A DNA stretch of 6,127 bases, from contig JACCYW010000324.1 in assembly GCA_013696275.1 (NCBI GenBank), forward strand, positions 1-6,127, written 5' to 3'. The notes below the pieces were generated by a model. That model had not been told where the DNA came from, searched no databases, and saw nothing but the letters and a program-made list of their open reading frames with translations. Below are positions 1 to 6,127 of this stretch, in pieces (the stretch's first letter is position 1; each line of letters begins with the position of its first letter). The DNA comes from Chloroflexota bacterium. GTDB lineage: Bacteria > Chloroflexota > Limnocylindria > Limnocylindrales > CSP1-4. A program made the position numbers and the translations under genes.

Positions 1-651
1 TCGCAGGTGACGCCCATCCACGCCGTCACTCGCGCCCAGGCCAACGACGATGCGGCCGCGCGCTCGGTACAGGACGCCACCGGCGTCTTCCTCACCGGCG
101 GCAACCAGTTGCGCCTGTCATCGACCATCGGCGGGACGGCCGTCGCGTTGGCCATCCTGGACCGTCACCGACACGGATCGGTCATCGCCGGGACCAGTGC
201 GGGTGCTTCCGCGATGAGCAGTCACATGGTCGCCTTCGGGGCGAGCGGCGGGACCCCCAAGCAGCGCATGGTCCAGATGGCGGCCGGTCTGGGCGTGCTG
301 CCGGGCGTCATCGTCGACCAGCATTTCCAGCAGCGCAACAGGCTTGGTCGGCTCCTCGCCATCATCGCCCAGAACCCGTCGCTGCTCGGTCTCGGGGTGG
401 ACGAGGATACGGCTGGCGTCGTCGGACCGGACATGGTGCTGGAGGTCATCGGGCGCCGCAGCGTCACCATCATCGACGGTGCCAGCTCGGATACGGACGC
501 CTGGGAGGTCGGTGCTCACCGGCCGCTCATGGTCAGCAACGTGGTGCTTCACTCGCTGCCCGGCGGCTATCGCTTCGACCTGCGCCGCCGCGTGCGTGTG
601 GCGGCACCCATGCTGCGTGCCCTGGACGGGGCATCGGTCGCTTCCAGCTAA
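1..651 (+). CDS. cphB: Cyanophycinase, 3' part (N-terminus beyond left edge)
   Basis: Cyanophycinase is a serine peptidase of family S51 that cuts cyanophycin granules into beta-Asp-Arg dipeptides in the cytoplasm. The reading frame is open from base 1 and ends at TAA 649-651, giving 216 visible residues. The family is usually about 270-290 residues long, so an estimated 55-75 N-terminal residues are missing. Visible family motifs, in order, are TGGNQLRL (about bases 91-114, substrate side), the nucleophile motif GTSAGAS with the serine codon at 196-198, DQHF with the likely catalytic histidine near base 322, and GLGVDEDTA with the conserved acidic residue near base 403. The order and spacing fit an intact enzyme. 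The GTG at 7-9 is in frame but is almost certainly internal, because conserved fold lies upstream of it in the family. cphA follows after 9 nt, so the two are probably co-transcribed. A general S51 dipeptidase is less likely given the TGGNQLRL motif and the neighbour. Confidence 0.93.
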   Translation, partial: SQVTPIHAVTRAQANDDAAARSVQDATGVFLTGGNQLRLSSTIGGTAVALAILDRHRHGSVIAGTSAGASAMSSHMVAFGASGGTPKQRMVQMAAGLGVLPGVIVDQHFQQRNRLGRLLAIIAQNPSLLGLGVDEDTAGVVGPDMVLEVIGRRSVTIIDGASSDTDAWEVGAHRPLMVSNVVLHSLPGGYRFDLRRRVRVAAPMLRALDGASVASS

Positions 652-660
652 CTGGATCCG

Positions 661-3510
661 GTGACGACCAGCCGTACCGTCGAGGAGCCCACGACCGACC
701 CGGGCGAGCTGCGACCCGATCTGCGGATACTCGAGACCCGCGTGCTGCGCGGGCCCAATCATTGGTTCCGGGGTCCGGTCGTGCGGATGGTGGTCGATCT
801 GGGCGTACTCGAGGGATACCCCACGGCTCGCATCCCCGGGTTCACCGAGGCGCTCGTCGCTCTGCTGCCGACCCTGGAGGAGCATGCCTGCTCACTCGGT
901 CGACGCGGTGGCTTCATCAGCCGGCTGGAGGAGGGCACCTGGCTGGGCCACGTGTCAGAGCACATCGCGCTGGAACTCCAGAACCTGGCCGGCACGGAGG
1001 TCCACATCGGCAAGACCCGCTCGGCTGGACAGACCGGCCGCTACAACGTCATCTACGAGTACCGTGAGGAGCAGGTCGGGGTGGAGGCCGGGCGCATCGC
1101 CGTCTCGCTGGTCAACCAGCTGGTCGCCCCGGACGACCCGTCGGTGGCCATCGACTTCGCGGCTGAGATGGAGCGGCTCATCCTCATCGCCGAGAAGCAG
1201 GCCTTCGGCCCGTCCACCCAGGCCATCATCGACGAGGCCGTCTCGCGCGACATCCCATGGATAAGGCTCGACCGATTCAGCCTCGTGCAGCTCGGCCAGG
1301 GCATCCATCAGCAGCGCATCCGGGCCACCATGACCTCACGCACGCCAGCCATCGCCGTCGATATCGCCTCGGACAAGAGCCTCACCAACCAGTTGCTTGG
1401 CGCCGCCGGGCTGCCCGTGCCCCGTTCCCAGACGGTTCGCTCGGCCGATGCGGCGGTGGCCGCCGCCAACATCATCGGGCTTCCCGTCGTGGTCAAGCCG
1501 CTGGATGGGAATCATGGCCGCGGGGTGGCGCTCGAGCTTCGCAGCGAGGATGAGATCCGACGGGCCTATGACGTGGCACGACGTGAGAGTCGGGGTGGCG
1601 ACGTGGTCGTCGAGACGTACGTCGTTGGCAGCGACCATCGCGTGCTGGTGGTCGGCGGGAAGATGGTGGCGGTCGCCCAGCGCATCCCGGCCGGTGTCGA
1701 CGCCGACGGCGAGCACACGTTGCGGCAGCTCGTGGAGATGGCCAACAACGACCCTCGACGCGGCATCGGGCACGAGAAGGTGCTGACCCGGATCCCCTTT
1801 GGCCAGGCGGCCCTGGAGGTCGCCGCCAAACAGGGCTATGCACCGGACGATGTGCCGCCAGCGGGCGCGCGCGTGCAACTGGCGCTCACCGGCAACATGT
1901 CGACCGGTGGCACGGCCATCGACCGGACGATGGAAGCCCATCCCGAGAACATGGAGATCGCCGAGACGGCAGCACGCGTCGTGGGCCTGGATATCGCCGG
2001 CATCGACTTCATGGTCCCCGACATCGCGGTGCCCGTGCGCGAGCAGGGCGGCGCCATCGTCGAGGTCAACGCGGCACCGGGCTTCAGGATGCACTCCCAT
2101 CCCACCGAAGGGGAGCCGCAGTACGTCGCGCGGCCCGTTCTGGACCTTCTCTTCCCGCGCGGTTCGGACGCCCGTATCCCCATCATCGGGGTGACCGGCA
2201 CGAACGGCAAGACGACGACCGTGCGCATGATCGCCCACATCCTGAAGCTGATGGGTCGACGGGTGGGGATGACCACTACCGACGGCATCGTCATCGACGG
2301 TCGACTCATCCGGAAGGGCGACATGTCGGGGCCAAGGTCGGCCCAGATGGTGCTGCAGAACCCGATCGTCGATACGGCCGTCTTCGAGGTCGCGCGCGGC
2401 GGCATCCTGCGCGAAGGCGTCGGTTATGACCGGAACGACATCGCGGTCATCACCAACGTGAGCGCCGACCACCTGGGCCTGCACGGCATCGACACGCTGA
2501 GCCAGCTGGCCAGCGTCAAGGGTGTGCTCGTCGAAGCCGTGCCCCGTTCGGGCACGGCGGTACTCAACGCCGACGATCCGCTGGTGGCCCGTATGGGCCG
2601 CCAGAGCCGGGGCGCGGTAGTGCTGTTCTCGATGCAGATGGCCAAGGGCGAGGAAGGCTACGACCGGGTGGATGGGCACGCCGGCCGAGGCGGCGCGGCG
2701 ATGGTCCTCCAGCAGTCGGACGACGGGGAGCTCATCGTGCTTCGCCACGGCAGCCGCTCCATGCCGCTCATCTATACCCACCTCATCCCGGCCACCTTCG
2801 GCGGCCGAGCGCGGATGAACGTGGCGAACGCTCTGGCCGCCGCCGCTGCGTCGTGGGCGGCAGGCGCTCACCTGCATGACATCCGCCAGGGGCTCCGGAC
2901 GTTCAGCACCTCGTTCTTCCAGGCGCCGGGCCGGCTCAACGAGGTCGAGGTCGGTGGCTTCAAGGTCTATATCGACTATTGCCACAACGTGGACGGGATG
3001 CGCCGCCTGGCCGAGTTCGTGGAGAACTCGCGGCGCGAGTCAGACGACGGCCCGACCGATGCGAACGGCGATGGTCCTGCTGACGGTGGCGATGGATCCT
3101 CGGCCGCGCTGGACCGGCGGTTCATCGGGGTCATCGGTATCCCCGGCGACCGCCGCGACGAGGACCAGCGGACCTTTGGATACATCGCAGCCGGTGCCTT
3201 CGATGAGATCTACGTGCGTGAGGATGCGAACCTGCGCGGTCGAGCGCCAGGGGAGGCGGCGGGCAACGTCCTGGCCGGCGTGAAGGACGCCCAGGGTAAG
3301 GGGACCGCCCGGGCGGTCACGGCCGAGGCGGTGCTGCTCGAGATCGAGGCGGCCAAGACCGGCCTGCGTAGAGCCCGGCCCGGTGACATGGTCGTCGTCT
3401 GCGCCGACGACGCTTCGGCCGTCTATCGAGAGGCGATGGCTCGGGGTCGGGGTTCGATGGCGGGCCGGGCCATCGGTGATCCGGGCGAGTTCTCCGTCGA
3501 CGAGGGCTGA
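661..3510 (+). CDS. cphA: Cyanophycin synthetase (N domain + ATP-grasp + Mur ligase)
   Basis: This enzyme makes cyanophycin from Asp and Arg using ATP. In the known family the ATP-grasp domain adds Asp to the backbone and the Mur-like domain joins Arg to each Asp side chain. The product is 949 residues, slightly longer than the usual 870-900. Residues 22-160 form the N-terminal domain (LRGPNHW at 29-35; HVSEH at 97-101). Residues about 215-498 are ATP-grasp, with PLDGNHGRGV at 280-289 and EVNAAPGFRMHSHPTEG at 468-484. Residues about 505-935 are the Mur ligase, with P-loop GVTGTNGKTTT at 510-520, TNVSADHLGLHG at 598-609, the probable carbamylated-Lys position K620, NVANALAAA at 720-728, and GDRRDED at 829-835. 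GTG 661 is the only usable start; the next in-frame GTG (residue 28) would cut into the conserved N-terminus. The ribosome site is weak (GGA at 654-656), so translation may be coupled to cphB. Two oddities are DYCHNV at 772-777, where DYAHNP is usual, and an acidic Gly/Asp-rich insert at about 790-815. Confidence 0.95.
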   Translation: MTTSRTVEEPTTDPGELRPDLRILETRVLRGPNHWFRGPVVRMVVDLGVLEGYPTARIPGFTEALVALLPTLEEHACSLGRRGGFISRLEEGTWLGHVSEHIALELQNLAGTEVHIGKTRSAGQTGRYNVIYEYREEQVGVEAGRIAVSLVNQLVAPDDPSVAIDFAAEMERLILIAEKQAFGPSTQAIIDEAVSRDIPWIRLDRFSLVQLGQGIHQQRIRATMTSRTPAIAVDIASDKSLTNQLLGAAGLPVPRSQTVRSADAAVAAANIIGLPVVVKPLDGNHGRGVALELRSEDEIRRAYDVARRESRGGDVVVETYVVGSDHRVLVVGGKMVAVAQRIPAGVDADGEHTLRQLVEMANNDPRRGIGHEKVLTRIPFGQAALEVAAKQGYAPDDVPPAGARVQLALTGNMSTGGTAIDRTMEAHPENMEIAETAARVVGLDIAGIDFMVPDIAVPVREQGGAIVEVNAAPGFRMHSHPTEGEPQYVARPVLDLLFPRGSDARIPIIGVTGTNGKTTTVRMIAHILKLMGRRVGMTTTDGIVIDGRLIRKGDMSGPRSAQMVLQNPIVDTAVFEVARGGILREGVGYDRNDIAVITNVSADHLGLHGIDTLSQLASVKGVLVEAVPRSGTAVLNADDPLVARMGRQSRGAVVLFSMQMAKGEEGYDRVDGHAGRGGAAMVLQQSDDGELIVLRHGSRSMPLIYTHLIPATFGGRARMNVANALAAAAASWAAGAHLHDIRQGLRTFSTSFFQAPGRLNEVEVGGFKVYIDYCHNVDGMRRLAEFVENSRRESDDGPTDANGDGPADGGDGSSAALDRRFIGVIGIPGDRRDEDQRTFGYIAAGAFDEIYVREDANLRGRAPGEAAGNVLAGVKDAQGKGTARAVTAEAVLLEIEAAKTGLRRARPGDMVVVCADDASAVYREAMARGRGSMAGRAIGDPGEFSVDEG

Positions 3511-3539
3511 GACGGGGAGTAGTGACCGGAGCGTCTCAG
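3507..3539. terminator. Inverted repeat between convergent genes, possible bidirectional terminator
   Basis: CTGAGACG at 3507-3514 is repeated as its exact reverse complement CGTCTCAG at 3532-3539, with 17 nt between the arms. Each arm contains the stop codon of one flanking gene (TGA 3508-3510 on +, TGA at 3538-3536 on -), so both genes end in the identical string CTGAGACG. The position between convergent genes fits a shared terminator. No T-rich tract follows on either strand and the loop is long, so a classical intrinsic terminator is not demonstrated. Confidence 0.4.
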
Positions 3540-5305
3540 GCGGTCTCGAACCATGAGACATCGCCGACCGGCTCGCCGCCGAGAGCGCCGATGGCGGTGA
3601 TGACGCTCTGTCGGTCGGCCTGACACATCAGCAGCACGACCGCTGCCGAACCGGTCGCCGCGAGACGCCCCTCCTCGGTGAGGGCCGCCCGTAGGGCTGT
3701 GGCCTCGTCCTCATGGGCAGCCAGCCCTACCGCATTACCGCCCCCGGCGGCGACACCTGCCCGTAGCTCGCCGAGCACCGACTCGCGACTCCTGCCCCGC
3801 AGGTAGCGCTGCGTCTCCTTGAGGGCGACCTCGTCCGCTCGCTCGGCCGCGATGCGGCCGATGCCGCGCAACGAATCGTCGGGCCGGTCGCCAGCGGTCC
3901 CGATGATGGCGACGATGGGCGCCCGGCGCGTCTTGCGCGGCCCGACCAGCGCCTCGACCACGTCGAGGACGACCGACAGGCCAGCCTCGTTGTGGGCGAA
4001 GTCGACGATGACCAGGCGCTTGCCCACGCGGTACAGGTTCAGCCGGCCGGGCGCCTGCTCAGCGGACGGACGGAAGTCGCGCAGACCATCGGCCACCTTG
4101 GCGATGGAGACACCCAGTGCCCGGGCCGCCCCGGCCGCCGCCAGCGCGTTCGAGACGTTGTGCTTGGCCAGGCCGCCGACCGTCGCTGGTACATCTGCGG
4201 CCCGCACCACCCGGTGGGTCCGATCGCCCTCCAGCTCCACCAGCCAGCCGTCATCGAGCACCAGGCCGAGCCCGCCCCGAGCCACCGCCGAGCGTACCCG
4301 CCGGTTGGTCGGGGAGAGGCTGAACAAGCAGACTCGTGCCCGGACGCGTCTGGCCACGGCGGCCACCAGCGGGTCGTCCGCGTTGAGCACAGCGACGCCG
4401 TCGGATCTCGTGATGCGGGCGACGATGGACTTCACCTCGGCAAGCTCGGGCAGCGTATGCAGTCCCATCAGGTCCAGGTGATCGGAGCTGACGTTGGTCA
4501 ACACGGAAGCCTCGTTCGACTCGTAGCCCATCCCGCGCAGCACCAGTCCACCACGGGCGGTCTCAAGGACGGCCACGTCAAGCGACTCGTCGCGCAGCAC
4601 CTGCTGTGCTCCCATCGGCCCGGTGAGGTCACCTTCCTCGACCAGCACGCCATCCACCAGCACGCCATCCGAGGTGGTGGAGCCGACCCGCCGACCCGCC
4701 GTCCGCAGGATGTGGGTGATCATCCGCGTCGTAGTGCTCTTGCCGTTCGTGCCGCTGATGCTCACGGCCGGCATCCGCCGGTCCTGGTCGCGTATCCAAT
4801 CCGGGGCGTCCGTGGCAGCCTCGCGGATGCGCGCCAGCGCCCGCCCCATGGTCCGGCTGCCCCGTTGGCCGCGCGAGTGGGCCGGTCGGGTGCTCCCGGG
4901 ATCGAGCCCCAGCTCGACCAGCCGGTATGCCGCCTCACCGATCGACTCAGCGCGCTGGCGTTCCCGCCACGGGTAGGCCACGATCCAATGGCCGGGCTCA
5001 CTGGTCCGATGGATGGTCACCGGGATGCGTGCGCGCCCGACGGTGCTGGCTCGTCCCTCGCCGACCAGCCATGCCGCTGACCCGGTCAGGGCATGCAAGC
5101 GGCGTACCCAGGCGGCCACATCGCGCGCCGGTGCGGCGGCTCGCGCGGCGGGGATGGGCACGCCCAATCGCACTACGGAGTGTCGGCCGGGCTCGCGCTG
5201 GCCGTACCACGTGCGGCGGCGGCCCACCACGATCTCCAGCTTGACGGCCGGTTCCAGGCGGTAGGTGTTGGGGCCGTCAAGCATCCGGATCTCGACGAGG
5301 CGCAC
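3536..5305 (-). CDS. CphA-like Mur ligase lacking the ATP-grasp domain
   Basis: A 589-residue paralogue-like relative of cyanophycin synthetase, predicted to be a cytoplasmic ATP-dependent amide ligase of unknown substrate. The start is GTG 5305-5303, directly after a TATACT promoter element, and gives an N-terminus MRLVEIRMLDGPNTYRL that aligns with the beginning of CphA. Residues 1-135 resemble the CphA N domain but lack its HxxEH motif. Where CphA has about 350 residues containing ATP-grasp, this protein has only about 44 basic residues (about 135-178). The Mur module is complete: P-loop SGTNGKSTTTR at 184-194, ETARGGL at 248-254, TNVSSDHLDLMGLHTL at 270-285, the probable carbamylated-Lys position K292, LNADDPLV at 307-314, HNVSNALAAAG at 382-392, APGRLN at 418-423, VDFAHNEAG at 434-442, and GDRPDD at 472-477 where CphA has GDRRDED. 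By analogy with the CphA Mur domain it could attach an amino acid to an acidic side chain; the acceptor is unknown. It is convergent with cphA and divergent from the M20 peptidase. Family assignment is firm, function is not. Confidence 0.9.
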   Translation of the reverse strand: MRLVEIRMLDGPNTYRLEPAVKLEIVVGRRRTWYGQREPGRHSVVRLGVPIPAARAAAPARDVAAWVRRLHALTGSAAWLVGEGRASTVGRARIPVTIHRTSEPGHWIVAYPWRERQRAESIGEAAYRLVELGLDPGSTRPAHSRGQRGSRTMGRALARIREAATDAPDWIRDQDRRMPAVSISGTNGKSTTTRMITHILRTAGRRVGSTTSDGVLVDGVLVEEGDLTGPMGAQQVLRDESLDVAVLETARGGLVLRGMGYESNEASVLTNVSSDHLDLMGLHTLPELAEVKSIVARITRSDGVAVLNADDPLVAAVARRVRARVCLFSLSPTNRRVRSAVARGGLGLVLDDGWLVELEGDRTHRVVRAADVPATVGGLAKHNVSNALAAAGAARALGVSIAKVADGLRDFRPSAEQAPGRLNLYRVGKRLVIVDFAHNEAGLSVVLDVVEALVGPRKTRRAPIVAIIGTAGDRPDDSLRGIGRIAAERADEVALKETQRYLRGRSRESVLGELRAGVAAGGGNAVGLAAHEDEATALRAALTEEGRLAATGSAAVVLLMCQADRQSVITAIGALGGEPVGDVSWFETA

Positions 5306-5314
5306 GGTGACCCG

Positions 5315-5320
5315 AGTATA
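5315..5320 (-). promoter_or_regulatory. -10 element TATACT of the Mur ligase gene
   Basis: Read on the minus strand, this is TATACT, one base from the consensus TATAAT. Nine bases (CGGGTCACC) separate it from GTG 5305-5303. Transcription would be expected to start around 5307-5308, leaving a leader of only 2-3 nt and no room for a Shine-Dalgarno site. This also supports GTG 5305 as the translation start. Confidence 0.55.
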
Positions 5321-5373
5321 GGCACTCCGTGGCGGCGCTCCTCGACGCCAGCAGGCCGGACGCCTGCCCGCGT

Positions 5374-5379
5374 TAGACT
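5374..5379 (+). promoter_or_regulatory. -10 element TAGACT of the M20 peptidase gene
   Basis: TAGACT fits the TANNNT -10 pattern and lies 7 nt upstream of GTG 5387-5389. Transcription would be expected to start at about 5386-5387, at or one base before the GTG, the geometry of a leaderless mRNA. No purine-rich ribosome site lies in the 7-nt gap (CGCCATC). Confidence 0.5.
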
Positions 5380-5386
5380 CGCCATC

Positions 5387-6127
5387 GTGAGCGACGGACC
5401 GGCGGACGAGCACACGGCCAATGGGGTCACCGACTCTGAACTGAGCGACCTGCAGGGCCTCATCGCCGCATCCGAGCGGGACTACCTGCGGGACCTGGAG
5501 CACCTGGTGGATATCGATTGCGGGAGCTACACCAAGGCCGGGGTCGACCAGGTAGGCCGATGGGTGGCAGCCGCGCTGACCGAGCTGGGCGCCAGCGTGG
5601 AAGTCGATCGCAACGACGACCTTGGTGACACGGTCGTCGGCATCTGGGATGGCTTCGACGATGGGCCGCGTGCCTTGCTCATCGGCCACATGGACACCGT
5701 CTTCGAGCCGGGCACCGCGGCCCAGCGCCCATATGCGGTCGCCGAGGGGAGGGCGATGGGTCCTGGCGTGACCGACATGAAGAGCGGGCTGCTGGCAGGG
5801 ATCCATGCCCTTCGAGCGATGCGCGACCTGTATGCTCAGCGACACGGCGGTGGCCCGGATGCCGCCTGGCTGCCGTTCTCGAGGCTTGTCTTCATCGCCA
5901 ACCCGGACGAGGAGATCGGGTCTCCGGTCAGTTCGCCCGTCATCCGCCGCCACGCCCAGGACAGCGACCTGACCTTGGTGCTGGAGTGCGCTCGCGCCAA
6001 CGGCGACATCGTCAGCTCGCGCAAGGGGGTAGCCGACCTGCACATCGTCATCAGCGGTCGTGCCGCGCACGCTGGCGTCGAGCCGCACAAGGGACGATCG
6101 GCCGTGCTGGAGGCGGCCCATAAGATC
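5387..6127 (+). CDS. M20-family metallopeptidase, CPG2-like (3' end beyond right edge)
   Basis: This frame is open from GTG 5387 to the right edge (247 codons, no stop). It resembles the zinc-dependent M20A carboxypeptidases typified by glutamate carboxypeptidase G2, which release a C-terminal amino acid from N-acyl or peptide substrates. Visible motifs are GHMDTVF at 100-106 (metal ligand H101, supporting D103), GPGVTDMKSG at 125-134 (bridging D130), NPDEEIGS at 172-179 (catalytic base E175, ligand E176) and LECA at 199-202 (ligand E200). The lid/dimerisation domain begins near 211, with SGRAAHAGVEPHKG at 223-236 carrying conserved H228. The last zinc histidine would lie beyond the window. 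There is no signal peptide, so a cytoplasmic enzyme is expected. The first 25 or so residues are an acidic, poorly conserved extension; GTG 5387 is chosen because a -10 element sits just upstream and the next in-frame GTG (residue 41) cuts into the fold. A role in cleaving beta-Asp-Arg or a related amide is suggested by context only. Confidence 0.88.
   Translation, partial: MSDGPADEHTANGVTDSELSDLQGLIAASERDYLRDLEHLVDIDCGSYTKAGVDQVGRWVAAALTELGASVEVDRNDDLGDTVVGIWDGFDDGPRALLIGHMDTVFEPGTAAQRPYAVAEGRAMGPGVTDMKSGLLAGIHALRAMRDLYAQRHGGGPDAAWLPFSRLVFIANPDEEIGSPVSSPVIRRHAQDSDLTLVLECARANGDIVSSRKGVADLHIVISGRAAHAGVEPHKGRSAVLEAAHKI

Larger units (their letters stand above)
5306..5386. promoter_or_regulatory. 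Divergent 81-bp intergenic promoter region
   Basis: This is the only gap between divergent genes in the window, so it must supply the start signals for both the Mur ligase gene (-) and the peptidase gene (+) unless they are transcribed from afar. Two -10-like hexamers face opposite directions (5315-5320 on -, 5374-5379 on +), 53 bp apart. I see no convincing -35 hexamers about 17 bp upstream of either, and no clear operator palindrome. Confidence 0.55.

Noticed and set aside
118..885. Minus-strand open frame of 255 codons across the cphB-cphA junction
   Set aside because: It overlaps two convincing genes on the other strand and shows no domain or start signal of its own.
1336..2985. Long open frame (549 codons) on the minus strand opposite cphA
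   Set aside because: It lies wholly antisense to clearly conserved cphA coding sequence. Its translation is rich in His, Arg, Asp and Gly with no recognisable domain, as expected from the reverse frame of a GC-rich gene.
3058..3084. DANGDGPAD in CphA, resembling a DxNxDG calcium-binding loop
   Set aside because: It occurs once, in a low-complexity Asp/Gly insert with no flanking EF-hand or dockerin helices, so chance resemblance is the simpler reading.
4641..4672. Short near-direct repeat (accagcacgccatcc) in the Mur ligase gene
   Set aside because: It encodes the in-frame tandem residues GVLVDGVLV of a beta hairpin that also occurs in CphA (GIVIDGRLI), so it is explained by protein structure rather than a DNA element.
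3992..5080. Open frame of 362 codons on the plus strand opposite the Mur ligase gene
   Set aside because: It is antisense to a gene with all Mur motifs, and its protein is His/Arg/Pro-rich with no family resemblance. It is a GC-driven shadow.
5306..6121. Upstream extension of the Mur ligase frame to 861 codons
   Set aside because: The extra 272 codons run antisense to the M20 peptidase and through the promoter region. Similarity to CphA begins only at the GTG at 5305.
1..6127. CRISPR arrays, tRNA or rRNA genes, insertion sequences
   Set aside because: I saw no regularly spaced repeats, no cloverleaf-like sequence, and no transposase or terminal inverted repeats. Nearly all bases lie in the four genes.

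Overview
The window is a GC-rich bacterial segment (roughly two-thirds G+C by eye) in which every visible gene start is GTG and clear Shine-Dalgarno sequences are absent. It carries a cyanophycin (multi-L-arginyl-poly-L-aspartate) gene neighbourhood. The composition, the GTG starts and the near-leaderless promoter layout suggest a non-cyanobacterial, high-GC lineage such as Chloroflexota or Actinobacteriota. That placement is inference; no rRNA or other phylogenetic marker is present.

Layout: (1) 1-651 (+) is the 3' part of a cyanophycinase gene (cphB), which enters from the left edge with its catalytic motifs intact. (2) 661-3510 (+) is a complete 949-residue cyanophycin synthetase (cphA), 9 nt behind cphB and probably in the same operon. 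It has the N-terminal domain, an ATP-grasp ligase and a C-terminal Mur ligase domain. (3) 3536-5305 (-), convergent with cphA, is a 589-residue CphA-like protein. It has a degenerate N-terminal domain and a complete Mur ligase module, but the ATP-grasp region is replaced by a short basic linker. (4) 5387-6127 (+), divergent from gene 3, is an M20-family metallopeptidase of the glutamate carboxypeptidase (CPG2) type that runs off the right edge.

Two short non-coding stretches separate the genes. The 25-bp gap between the convergent genes 2 and 3 lies inside a perfect 8-bp inverted repeat that contains both stop codons, a possible bidirectional terminator. The 81-bp gap between genes 3 and 4 holds two back-to-back -10 elements, each placed so that transcription would begin at or within about 3 nt of a GTG start, implying leaderless or near-leaderless mRNAs.

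How the genes may work together: CphA builds the Asp-Arg polymer and CphB cuts it to beta-Asp-Arg dipeptides. The M20 peptidase is a plausible but unproven downstream amidohydrolase. The ATP-grasp-less paralogue is the least explained element. It keeps the Mur-type ATP site that in CphA attaches arginine to aspartate side chains, but it cannot extend a polyaspartate backbone by itself. It is the best candidate here for an undescribed activity.
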